From positions 336,257 to 372,500 of the forward strand of contig NZ_JAUDRJ010000003.1 of assembly GCF_030382115.1 (NCBI RefSeq): a stretch of DNA of 36,244 bases. The letters are read 5' to 3'. This DNA is from Nostoc sp. GT001 (lineage in GTDB: Bacteria > Cyanobacteriota > Cyanobacteriia > Cyanobacteriales > Nostocaceae). Shown piece after piece: positions 16,665 through 24,368 of this stretch (the first letter of the stretch is position 1; each line of letters opens with the position of its first letter). Position numbers and translations under genes: made by a program. A model generated the notes under the pieces. The model searched no databases. It was not told the origin of the DNA and was given only the letters and a program-made list of their open reading frames with translations.

Positions 16665-18095
16665 TTATGTAGCAAGGGTAGGAGAGGATAGAGTATTTTG
16701 CTGCTCTGGAGAAATTGGGACAATTTCAAGACCAAGAGCATGAGCTTTGTTCCTGAGATTTTTGAGAATCAGTTCCTGATATTTTTGCTCATAGTAGTCC
16801 ATACCAGGGTCGGTATATTGCCCAGCAGTCGCCCACATTTGGTAAAACAAGCGTGCCAATTTATGGGCAGTAGCGGTGATGGCTTTTGGAGCACCCAAGC
16901 GCGATCGTAAACGCCTGTAAAAAGCACCCAAAGCAGAACGGCTTTGAGTTAGAGAAAAAGCAGCCATCCGAAAAGCCGAAGCTGCACGATTAACAACTCG
17001 ACGAGTCTGAGAACTTTTGACTTTACCACCAGTAATTTTTTGACCAGGGCATAAACCCAACCATGAGGTAAAGTGCTTAACAGTGGGAAATCGTTTGGGG
17101 TCTAATCCAACTTCTGAGAAAATGGTTTGCACAGTCAAAACATCAAGGCCATCAATCAGGGTAAAATCTACGCCAGAAATGTGATAAAGATATTTACGTA
17201 AATCAAAATTGGGATTATTGCCTACGGGCTTTTTTCTGCGTTTTCGCTTGCTGGGAGGTGGTTCATCCTGTACTTTAATTTCAAACGTATTTAAACATTT
17301 TTCAATTTCTTTATCTATGGCAGCTATCTGTTGTTGATAAACCTCATAAAGGGTTAACTCTTGATTGAGGACAAACAAATGTTCTGGACGATAGTCTCCA
17401 GTTAGGGCTTTAGCAATGTCTGTTTTACTACTTTTAATTCTAGGGTCTTTGAGGGCAGCTAACTTTTGTGGGTCTCGTTCACTAGCGACAATTGCCTTAA
17501 TAATTGTCATTCCAGTTAAACCACTAATATCGCTAATCACTTGATGTAAATGTAGATTCATTTGAATCAGTGCTTTTTGCATTCTTTGCAAATGAGTTCC
17601 AGCACTTTTAATCAAGCATTCTCTTTGGCGAATATAACTACGTAAGATACAAACTTGATCTTCTGGGCGGAAAGAGCCAGACAATAGCCCATAGGTGTGT
17701 AACTGTTGTAACCATTGACAGTCTTTGACATCTGTTTTACGTCCTGGCACTGTTTTCAAATGGTGAGCATTTACCAGTTTGACCTCAAACCCTCTGGTTT
17801 CCAAAATTTGGAACACCGGAATCCAATATACTCCTGTTGCCTCCATTGCTACAGATGTTACGCCACATTGACTCAACCAATCAGCCATTGCCATCAAATC
17901 TGGGGTAAAACATCCAAATCGCCGCACATTTTTCTCGTCTCTCAGAGGCGGAACACACACCCAATGTTCTGCACTACCCAAGTCAATTCCTGCCGCATTC
18001 TCATTTATTTGCGCTAAATGTGAAGCATTAGATGACTCTAGCCTTTGTTCTTGACCACTAAATGGATTTTGATCTTGGTTTATTGGCAATTTCAT
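16665..18095 (-). CDS. IS110-family transposase
   Basis: A 476-residue DEDD transposase of the IS110 family. The RuvC-like N-terminal domain has AGIDLGSAEHWV (about residue 35), the acidic VAMEATGVYW, and GRKTDVKDCQWL. The C-terminal Transposase_20 domain has ISGVDFTLIDGLDVLTVQ, FTSWLGLCPG and the serine-bearing KVKSSQTRRVVNRAA. It is longer than many family members because of a basic, proline-rich linker (PPPSKRKRRKKP) between the domains. The frame is intact, so the element may be active. It ends 41 nt from the histidine-kinase stop, leaving little room for its downstream end; the larger noncoding flank is on the start side. Confidence 0.92.
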   Translation of the reverse strand: MKLPINQDQNPFSGQEQRLESSNASHLAQINENAAGIDLGSAEHWVCVPPLRDEKNVRRFGCFTPDLMAMADWLSQCGVTSVAMEATGVYWIPVFQILETRGFEVKLVNAHHLKTVPGRKTDVKDCQWLQQLHTYGLLSGSFRPEDQVCILRSYIRQRECLIKSAGTHLQRMQKALIQMNLHLHQVISDISGLTGMTIIKAIVASERDPQKLAALKDPRIKSSKTDIAKALTGDYRPEHLFVLNQELTLYEVYQQQIAAIDKEIEKCLNTFEIKVQDEPPPSKRKRRKKPVGNNPNFDLRKYLYHISGVDFTLIDGLDVLTVQTIFSEVGLDPKRFPTVKHFTSWLGLCPGQKITGGKVKSSQTRRVVNRAASAFRMAAFSLTQSRSALGAFYRRLRSRLGAPKAITATAHKLARLFYQMWATAGQYTDPGMDYYEQKYQELILKNLRNKAHALGLEIVPISPEQQNTLSSPTLAT

Positions 18096-18230
18096 CTTGG
18101 CACCCCAGTTTGATCATTCCAATATGTCCTGACCTGGGTTGGTTATATGTAGATAATCTCTGAAACGGGATAGGAAAATTTTCCTTCACCAATGCCATAA
18201 CCATTCAACCCAGAACCATGCTTTCAATCA
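18096..18230 (-). ncRNA. Candidate bridge-RNA region of the IS110 element (left flank)
   Basis: IS110 elements encode a bridge RNA in a noncoding end. Upstream of this transposase CTGGGTTGGTTAT (18134-18146) pairs with ATAACC...CAACCCAG (18197-18213, with a 3-4 nt bulge), making a long stem over about 80 nt, and short hairpins lie between the arms. The position fits the IS110-proper subgroup. The exact ends of the element and of any RNA cannot be fixed from this copy alone. Confidence 0.4.
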
Positions 18231-18464
18231 GGCTTTTTTTAATACACTATTGTGGGTACGGTTTTAACTGTCAGGATACTTATAAATGTATCTGGTATTT
18301 CGCCCATGCGCCCATGCTTATTGTTTCTTTCATCCATAACGGGCGGAAAACGCCGCCAGTGCGGTGCTTTCAAGAAACAGAAATGTTTCTTTACATCCAT
18401 TGGGAATGTGATCGCTTTCCTTGGGCGCTTTTATCACTCTCGGCAAAGTATAATTAAGGGCGAG

Positions 18465-18489
18465 TGCCTCCGGCACGCTACGCGAACGC
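18465..18489 (+). repeat. Short GC-rich dispersed repeat (TGCCTCCGGC... type)
   Basis: TGCCTCCGGCACGCTACGCG followed by AACGC matches, at 22 of 25 positions, the repeat found inside the ispE coding sequence on the minus strand (33275-33299). The stretch 18231-18464 around it contains only an AAGAAAC/GTTTCTT hairpin (about 18373) and no supported gene. Confidence 0.7.
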
Positions 18490-18509
18490 AAAAACACTAG
18501 AAAGAGAGT

Positions 18510-18891
18510 ATGGTTGAGCCTCGCCCACCCGCACCCACAGTAAAATTTGTGGACGAATACTGCCAGTTGTATCAAAACCTCTTTCCAGAAGTTATACCAT
18601 TTCTTTGTGAGGCTGCGCCAAACCCTTTTAACTTCTTTCTTTGTGTCCAACTCTTACGAGACGCTGCGCGAATGCGTCCTTCTCCCAAGGGGAGACGCTA
18701 ACGCGAATGCGGTTTGTTTCTCTTTCTTATTTCTTGTACTTCAATATGGTTTAGCGCATCTTCATACAGAATTGGTATTAGAAGCTTTGAAGCTTTTAAG
18801 TACCTACATATGGGATGTGTTTCTGATATAAAACGTAAAACTCTACCGGAAATAGCGAAAATTTTAGGGCTAGAAAATCATCAAGCATCTC
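18510..18891 (+). pseudogene. IS701-like transposase remnant (N-terminal part), split by a MITE
   Basis: The ATG at 18510 begins MVEPRPPAPTVKFVDEYCQL and runs to FPEV at 18593; after the inserted MITE the same protein resumes at 18781 as RSFEAFKYLHMG and continues DIKRKTLPEIAKILGLENHQ to about 18891. This is the N-terminus of an IS701-type cyanobacterial DDE transposase. Sequence similarity to the family then stops, so the rest (some 300 residues) is lost. The remaining 18892-19159 shows nothing I can name. Confidence 0.75.
18592..18780. mobile_element. MITE of about 183 bp inserted in the IS701-like remnant, TTA duplication
   Basis: The host gene reads GAAGTTA at the left and TTAGAAGC at the right, so TTA (18592-18594 and 18778-18780) is duplicated around an insert from 18595 to 18777. 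The ends are inverted: TACCATTTC at the left and GAATTGGTA at the right. Excision restores the frame ...PEV-RSFEAF.... The interior includes TCTCCC/GGGGAGA hairpins and a GACGCTGCGCGAATGCG repeat. It encodes nothing, so a transposase must have acted in trans. Confidence 0.75.
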
Positions 18892-19159
18892 AACTGCTTT
18901 GTTGCAGCTTCAAGGCAACTTTTGATTTGGGAGGGAAGGAGTTAAGCACAAAATTTAATTGACAATGGTGGTTATAACTTCACAACTTAAGGAGGTTTGG
19001 TGATCGTGCAAAGTCGGATATGATGCATGATATAAATTTTGCGACAATGAGTTGGAGTTCGCGCAATTAGAGCGTAGTTGTGTCCAGCAAAGATAACAAT
19101 ACCCAACTTTGGTATTCTAGAAATTAGAGAATGCGAAAACTTTCTGGAGAAATTAGATT

Positions 19160-20659
19160 ATGTCACAGTCATGCAATTTTGATAGCAAAGCACGCACATC
19201 TAACTTAGTTTCGTTTAAGTTAGAAGACATTCGACTTCAAGTGGAGAATAAGGAAGTTGTTGATGTTACAGTTAACTTGGATTATATCGATGGACTGAAT
19301 CCAAGTGAATTAAAAAATGTTGTACCCATTGCTAATAATATCAAAGATTACTTGACTAATTATCCAAATAATCCTAATAACTTATTTGAAGTTATCAATC
19401 GCAATCTCACCAATAAATTGCTAAATGATGAGAATCTAGGGCTTTCTAAAATATTGGACTCATTGAGTGTTAATTTGGATGTGTCACCAAAAGTTATTCC
19501 TTTCCCATTTAATAATACAAATACTCGTACCTCAGATGGAGACATTAACGATATTGTCTCGTTTCAGTTAAAAGATATTCAGCTTGATGTTACAAATAGA
19601 GAGAATGCGGATGTCACCATTACCCTTGATTATATTAATGGAGTAGACCCTAGTGACTTTAAAGAAGTCGGAGTGATAGCTGATCAAGTCAAAGATTATT
19701 TAACTAATTATCCAAATAATCCCAATGACTTGTTTGAAGTCATCAATCGCAATCTCACTCAAGAATTGCTAAGTGATGACAATCTAGGGCTTTCCTCCGT
19801 GCTAGACTTTTTAAGTGTGAATCTTGATGTCGCACCAGCCATTATTCCTTTCCCATTTAATAATACAAATACTCGTACCCCAAATGGCGACATAAACGAT
19901 ATTGTTTCATTTCGTTTAGAAGACGTTACATCTCCAATTGATGGTGGTATAGTTACCGATGTCACTGTTAATTTAGATTATGTTGATGGAATCGACCCAA
20001 GCGCCTTAAAAGATGTCATACCCATCGGTAATTACATTAAAGATTTCTTGGCAAATTATCCAGTAGAAGCAGGCTTGTATGAAGTCCTCAATCGCGACCT
20101 TACCCAAGGGTTACTAAATGATAGCACTATAGGACTATCTGGGGTGTTGGACTCATTAAGCGTTAATCTGGATGTGTCACCAAAAATTATTCCTTTCCAA
20201 TTTGACACCACAATTACCCGCACAGCCAATGGTGATATTAACGATATTGTCTCATTTCAACTAGAAGATATTTTACTTCCGATTGATGGTGCTAGTGTTG
20301 CTGATGTCGCCGTCAACTTGGATTATATTGATGGAATTGACCCAAGCGCATTCAAAGATGTCATCCCCCTTGGTAATTTCATTAAAGATTATCTCACAAA
20401 TTATTCTCATCCCAATGACTCTTTTGAAGTCGTAAACAACAATTTAGGCAATGCATTGCTAACTAATTCTAATCTAGGACTTTCCTCAGTGTTAGACTCA
20501 CTAACTGTTAAGTTAGGTGCATCACCAGGTGTTATTCCTTTTCAATTTAACAATACTGTCACCCTTACCCCAATTGGCACTACAATGTTTGGAGGAAGCG
20601 AATTTACTCGATTTTGTGATATCGACGGTATTAGTGTAATAAACCGGGTTTTGCTATAA
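19160..20659 (+). CDS. Unrecognised protein of four ~116-residue tandem repeats
   Basis: The 499-residue protein consists of a 14-residue lead, four direct repeats starting near residues 15, 131, 247 and 362 (spacing 116, 116, 115), and a 22-residue tail. Each repeat follows the plan VSFxLEDI, then VxVNLDYIDGxxPSxxKxV, IKDYLTNYPNNP, FEVxNRNLTxxLL, LGLSxVLDSLSVNL and IPFxFNNTxTRT, ending GDINDI at the next unit. There is no signal peptide or membrane segment; Asp/Asn-rich loops (NLDYIDG, GDIND) might bind calcium. Repeats 1 and 2 share long identical DNA stretches, so duplication is recent. GGAGA 9 nt before the ATG supports the start. I cannot assign a family; a cell-surface or secreted role via a non-classical route is speculative. 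The tail (FGGSEFTRFCDIDGIS) is unlike the repeats. Confidence 0.8.
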   Translation: MSQSCNFDSKARTSNLVSFKLEDIRLQVENKEVVDVTVNLDYIDGLNPSELKNVVPIANNIKDYLTNYPNNPNNLFEVINRNLTNKLLNDENLGLSKILDSLSVNLDVSPKVIPFPFNNTNTRTSDGDINDIVSFQLKDIQLDVTNRENADVTITLDYINGVDPSDFKEVGVIADQVKDYLTNYPNNPNDLFEVINRNLTQELLSDDNLGLSSVLDFLSVNLDVAPAIIPFPFNNTNTRTPNGDINDIVSFRLEDVTSPIDGGIVTDVTVNLDYVDGIDPSALKDVIPIGNYIKDFLANYPVEAGLYEVLNRDLTQGLLNDSTIGLSGVLDSLSVNLDVSPKIIPFQFDTTITRTANGDINDIVSFQLEDILLPIDGASVADVAVNLDYIDGIDPSAFKDVIPLGNFIKDYLTNYSHPNDSFEVVNNNLGNALLTNSNLGLSSVLDSLTVKLGASPGVIPFQFNNTVTLTPIGTTMFGGSEFTRFCDIDGISVINRVLL

Positions 20660-20667
20660 CCCGGTTT
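20641..20667. terminator. Hairpin overlapping the stop codon of the four-repeat gene
   Basis: AAACCGGGTT (20641-20650) and AACCCGGTTT (20658-20667) pair perfectly around a 7-nt loop. The stop codon of the four-repeat gene lies in the hairpin, and the rubredoxin-like pseudogene converges from the other side, so a bidirectional terminator is likely, although no strong T-run follows on either strand. Confidence 0.55.
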
Positions 20668-20676
20668 GGCAAATTC

Positions 20677-21087
20677 CTAAGCAGCTACAGCTTCTTCGTA
20701 AGGAACAAACGTTTTCTTCGTAGCACCACAAATCGGGCAACGCCAATCTTCAGGAATAGCCGCAAATGGTGTACCAGGAACAATACCCGAATCAGGATCG
20801 CCTTCAACTGGATCGTAAATCATTGAACACTGGCAGCAAATCCATTTCTGAGTCGCCGGATCGTTGCTGCCTTGACTGCACTCGCCACTTCATCTAAAGC
20901 TTGGAGTGCTTCTGAATACTGACGGGCATAATGGAGAAGGCAGGAGGTTGAAATTTATCTATTGCGGCCTCTCTGGTTAAAGCCTTTGAGATACAAGGGA
21001 TTGACACAAGGTAGTCATGGCTGTGTCATAGCCAATTGCTAATTTGAAAGTATCCAAAATCTTGGTTTGTTGATGAATGCCAGGATT
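20677..21087 (-). pseudogene. Decayed gene with a helical N-terminal part and a C-terminal rubredoxin domain
   Basis: The C-terminal 60 residues are an intact rubredoxin fold: WICCQCSMIYDPVEGDPDSG, then EDWRCPICGATKKTF, giving both CxxC pairs of the Fe(Cys)4 site, and the stop at 20677-20679. The open frame reaches only to 20889, where an in-frame TGA stands, and no start codon precedes the domain. Upstream, other frames continue the protein: HYARQYSEALQALDEVASAV (20862-20933), NFNLLPSPL (about 20940-20965) and DTFKLAIGYDTAMTTLCQSL (about 20995-21060). At least two or three frameshifts and a stop separate them. The original was probably a fusion of a helical domain of unknown family with rubredoxin; it is now nonfunctional unless the rubredoxin part is made alone. 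Confidence 0.75.
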
Positions 21088-21112
21088 TTAGAAATGCATA
21101 GAGTGTAACATT

Positions 21113-21214
21113 ATGTCTACTTTTATTTTGGCTGCTTTTTTGGTTAGTTTACTCAGTGCTTGGGGTTATGCTGCGATCGCCTACCTGTTCCCTCAAAATC
21201 GTTCATTAAAATAA
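21113..21214 (+). CDS. Possible 33-residue single-pass membrane peptide
   Basis: ATG at 21113 to TAA at 21212 encodes MSTFILAAFLVSLLSAWGYA followed by AIAYLFPQNRSLK. One hydrophobic helix and a short polar/basic end resemble the size class of the small photosystem, cytochrome b6f and NDH-1 subunits, but it matches none I can recall (PetL, PetM, PetN, PsbX, PsbY, Psb30, PsaM and others were compared). The ribosome-binding site is weak. The HIP1 octamer GCGATCGC lies inside the frame. Only homologues elsewhere would make it convincing. Confidence 0.4.
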   Translation: MSTFILAAFLVSLLSAWGYAAIAYLFPQNRSLK

Positions 21215-21240
21215 TTCGTAATTCGTAATTCGTAATTCGT
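21213..21240 (+). repeat. STRR: four tandem copies of AATTCGT
   Basis: Four perfect heptamers run from the stop codon of the 33-residue frame; AATTGAATTACGAA just after is a partial inverted copy. Short tandemly repeated heptamers are characteristic of heterocystous cyanobacteria. Confidence 0.85.
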
Positions 21241-21271
21241 AGTTAAGAATTGAATTACGAACTTGTATTGA

Positions 21272-21303
21272 GCGTAGCCGTAAAGCCTGCGGCATAGCTA
21301 CGC
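21272..21303. repeat. GC-rich hairpin repeat
   Basis: GCGTAGC (21272-21278) and GCTACGC (21297-21303) are perfect inverted repeats enclosing a GTAAAGCCTGCGGCATA loop. It lies downstream of the sucD-like gene and belongs to the GCTACGC-containing dispersed repeats. Confidence 0.6.
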
Positions 21304-21338
21304 TTCGGGCACAGCCTCTCGTAGAGAAGTATTAGTAA

Positions 21339-22220
21339 TTAGTTAATCTCCTTTCGCAATAATTCTGGAATCTGAGAAGGGCGTTCGGCTACTGTAACTT
21401 CTGCTTCTTTTAAAGCGGCTAATTTACTTTGGGCTGTGCCAAAGTTAGGATCGCGTCCAATAACCGTTGCTAAAGTCCCAGTTTGACGCCAACTTTTTCC
21501 TGGCGGTGCAAGTCTACCTGCAATGTAGGCAATTACTGGTTTATCAATTGCCTCAGCAATGTACCGCGCTGCTGCTTCTTCACTACCACCACCGGGTTGA
21601 CCGACTAAAACGATCGCTTGTGTGGTTTCATCCTCATCGAGAATTTGCAGCCATTGCAAAAACGAGGAACCAACGATCGCATCACTACCAATACTGACAC
21701 TAATCGACTGCCCTAAACCTGCTTTTGTTAATTCGTAAGCAATTTCGTAGGTGAGGGTGCTGCTACGACTAACGATTCCCACTGTTCCAGGGGTATAAAA
21801 TTCGCTGGGTTGAGTCCCTAAGAGAATTTTTCCCGGTACGATGATCCCCGGACTATTTGGCCCGATTACCAAAGTTTCACAAGCTTCGGCTTTGCGGAGT
21901 AATTGCACCATATCCAAAGGCGGCACACCAGCAGTAATAATAATAATCTGGCGAATCTTAGATGCGATCGCTTCTAATGCCGCATCCAATACGTCGTAAG
22001 GATCTACACAAATAATTGTTGTGTCAATTGCCCCAAATTGTTCTATTACCTCCTCTACTAAATCAAATACTGGCAGTCCATGCAGTTCCTGTCCGCCGCA
22101 TCCAGGATTGACACCAGCTACTAAATTTGTGCCATAAGCTTTCATTTGAGCAACATGAGTGCTTGATATAAATTCACAAAAGCCTTGAATTAAGACTTTA
22201 CTTTCTGGCGTTAGGTTCAT
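21339..22220 (-). CDS. Succinyl-CoA synthetase alpha-subunit-like protein lacking the catalytic histidine
   Basis: The 293-residue protein aligns throughout with E. coli SucD: VLIQGF, AYGTNLVAGVNPG, GLPVFD, the GPNxPG turn, VGIVSRSSTLTYEIAYELT, and AGRLAPPGKS. Yet the residues that define the reaction differ. The segment GKRMGHAGAI of E. coli reads GKSWRQTGTL, so the phospho-histidine H246 is glutamine; GEIGG reads GQPGG, replacing E208 by glutamine; and the CoA-site GPNCPG reads GPNSPG. The Rossmann CoA-binding part looks intact. The enzyme therefore probably cannot form phosphohistidine and may bind acyl-CoA for another purpose or regulate. Its partner gene lies upstream, with a 272-nt gap that contains only a CCCAG/CTGGG hairpin. 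Confidence 0.85.
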   Translation of the reverse strand: MNLTPESKVLIQGFCEFISSTHVAQMKAYGTNLVAGVNPGCGGQELHGLPVFDLVEEVIEQFGAIDTTIICVDPYDVLDAALEAIASKIRQIIIITAGVPPLDMVQLLRKAEACETLVIGPNSPGIIVPGKILLGTQPSEFYTPGTVGIVSRSSTLTYEIAYELTKAGLGQSISVSIGSDAIVGSSFLQWLQILDEDETTQAIVLVGQPGGGSEEAAARYIAEAIDKPVIAYIAGRLAPPGKSWRQTGTLATVIGRDPNFGTAQSKLAALKEAEVTVAERPSQIPELLRKEIN

Positions 22221-22492
22221 AAAAAATTACCGTAAATTTGGCAACCCAGCGCCTTCAACCACTGGGCATATTGATTCAATTTTTACTGAAATTCCAAAAA
22301 CTAGTTTTGAAGCCGAGTGTTCCAAAAGTCAGAAAACGCGCCTCTAGATAGGAATATCCAGTTTGAATGTACTATATAATTTAGTTCCAAAAAGCAAAGC
22401 TTTACTTGATTTGAGCATCAAATTCAACAATTTATACCTGAAGGTAAAAACTAATAATTTTTGATTTTTGAATTGGAACAAAATGACATTCA

Positions 22493-23719
22493 CTATCTTT
22501 TATTAGCCGTTGGTTTAGCAAGGAGAACTGCTGCTGCAACTGCCTCATCTAAATTTTCTACCACGACGAGCGCATCGGTGTGGGTTTTTAGTGTTGTCAA
22601 ATATTTTCTCGCAGTGTTAAATTCAGAACCCGCAAGACGGACAACTAAGGATGGAAAATTAAGCTGTCGCCGAACTTTACTACCATTAGAACGTACAACC
22701 TGTGATTGAAGTTCGCTGTTGTCTTGCTGCACAACTCTAGCTATAACTTCAGCCACTTCCTCAGTTTGCGGAATGCTACCCAGAAAGTTAATTAGTATTA
22801 CTTGAATGCTTTTATCAGCCTCCAGCATTTTCAAACCTGTTTCTAGGCGATCGCGGAAGGTAGTTGGTGTAGTATCTGTAAGGAAAGCATGACGTAGATT
22901 CAAACAAACACCTGGGTTGCCACCAGCATTCGCAACTAAATCTAAAGTTGCCATCACTGAACCAGTACCATTACCTAAAATACCGATTTTTCCATGCATT
23001 TGCACACCATCCCAGTCACCCAAAATACCGTTAATTTCAGTAGTGGTATGACGACTGATAATTTTTGCTGCCATCTCGGCCAGATCGGGATGACGCTTGA
23101 TCGCCCGTTCGTTGACCCTGACTTTACCATTAAGGGCCATAACTTGACTAGTAGTACTGACTGCCAAGGGATTAATTTCGACTAAATCCAGGTCTTTTTG
23201 GACAAATAAGTGGTACATCTTCTCCACAACGCTGCTTACCGACTGCATCAGCGTTCCTTGCAAACCCATTTTCAAAGCCAATCGTCGCGCATAAAATGGC
23301 GAGAATTCCTGTTCCACAACAACATGGTGCATTCTTTCTCCAGCCGATTCCCAATCGATGTCTGCTTCTTTGCAACCTAAAAGTACTAGTCGGCAGACAG
23401 CTGTATCTAAAACTACTGCTAGATAAAATTCTTGGTTGGCGTCGTATCTAGATTCTGCCAGTACAACTTCCGGCAATTCGCCCCATATTGGTAAACTAAA
23501 GATATTTTGAGCAGCTGCTATCGCATCGATAGTTGTTTGGGCAAACCTGACTCCGCCCGCTTTTGCCCGTTCTGCTCCGTGGACTTGAGATTTCAGTACA
23601 ATTGGAAAGCGAATTTTTAACCGTTTCAAATCTGTAGGATGGTCAATTCGTTGGGAAGGCAATACCGGAATGCCTATCTTTGCAAACCATTCTTTAACTT
23701 GGTACTCTAATAAATCCAT
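22493..23719 (-). CDS. Succinyl-CoA synthetase beta-subunit-like (ATP-grasp) protein, divergent
   Basis: About 408 residues from the ATG at 23719, chosen because MDLLEYQVKEWF matches the SucC N-terminus and AAGGTG lies 5 nt upstream; a GTG at 23740 would add seven residues. The ATP-grasp half has IVLKSQVHGAERAKAGGVRF and DLDLVEINPLAV. However, the Mg ligand aspartate of E. coli (LDGK) is asparagine here (LNGK), the GGGAT loop of the CoA-ligase half is replaced by LRHAFLTDTT, and NIFGGI reads NFLGSI. The changes parallel those of the alpha-like partner and suggest that both subunits drifted together to a different role, perhaps in the same complex. Nostocales can close the TCA cycle by other routes, so a canonical SucCD need not be this pair. 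Confidence 0.82.
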   Translation of the reverse strand: MDLLEYQVKEWFAKIGIPVLPSQRIDHPTDLKRLKIRFPIVLKSQVHGAERAKAGGVRFAQTTIDAIAAAQNIFSLPIWGELPEVVLAESRYDANQEFYLAVVLDTAVCRLVLLGCKEADIDWESAGERMHHVVVEQEFSPFYARRLALKMGLQGTLMQSVSSVVEKMYHLFVQKDLDLVEINPLAVSTTSQVMALNGKVRVNERAIKRHPDLAEMAAKIISRHTTTEINGILGDWDGVQMHGKIGILGNGTGSVMATLDLVANAGGNPGVCLNLRHAFLTDTTPTTFRDRLETGLKMLEADKSIQVILINFLGSIPQTEEVAEVIARVVQQDNSELQSQVVRSNGSKVRRQLNFPSLVVRLAGSEFNTARKYLTTLKTHTDALVVVENLDEAVAAAVLLAKPTANKR

Positions 23720-24368
23720 TGATACACCTTGTATTGACACTTTCCAAGATTTTGGTTATTCCTGTCTTGATATTTTGCAGCACCTTTATTGCAGAATTAA
23801 CCTTTTTGCAGCTATAAAAACTTATTTTTCACGGATCAATTTTATCGAATTCAGCAAATGAAGCATATTAATTTTGATAGTCAACTTGTTTGTGCCGGAG
23901 CCACAACACATAATTAATCTCCTCAGCAAGTTTCCCAGCATAGAAGATAACTAGCTTTTTTGTCAAAACCCTCTGACATAGCATCGTTTTCTTAACCTTT
24001 AGATAATTTGGTAAAAATTGCTCTGCAACTAGAATTTCGCAAAGCAGTAGCTTTTGTGAATTTAATTATCGCAAAGTAATGCAGTGAAAATACTCAAGCC
24101 TTCTATTATTCCCATTTTTTATTTGTAATTTATATCTGAAGACAGATTATTTAATTTTGCATCTAGTGCTGTAAAAATGTATTGTTACGAACAATATTTA
24201 CTTTTTTAATTTTTGGTGAAAAGTCAGAATTTGTGTTAGAAAGTTGGTCGTTCAGATTCTCAGGCTGTGGTTGGTTAAATTGTGCATTTGCATTCAACAA
24301 ACCTAAAAAGTTCATTTCATCCCCTTAAAGATAATCAAAACTATATAGAAGTTCAGCGGGAAAGCTCT
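23720..24368. promoter_or_regulatory. Divergent intergenic region between the sucC-like and membrane-protein genes
   Basis: About 650 bp, AT-rich, separating divergently transcribed genes, so it should carry both promoters. I see no clear -35/-10 pair, no HIP1 site and no repeat. A frame from a GTG at 24282 runs into the downstream gene and may be part of it. Confidence 0.4.

Noticed and set aside
18330..18650. Minus-strand 106-codon open frame
   Set aside because: It crosses the IS701-like remnant antisense and the GC-rich repeat; composition explains the frame.
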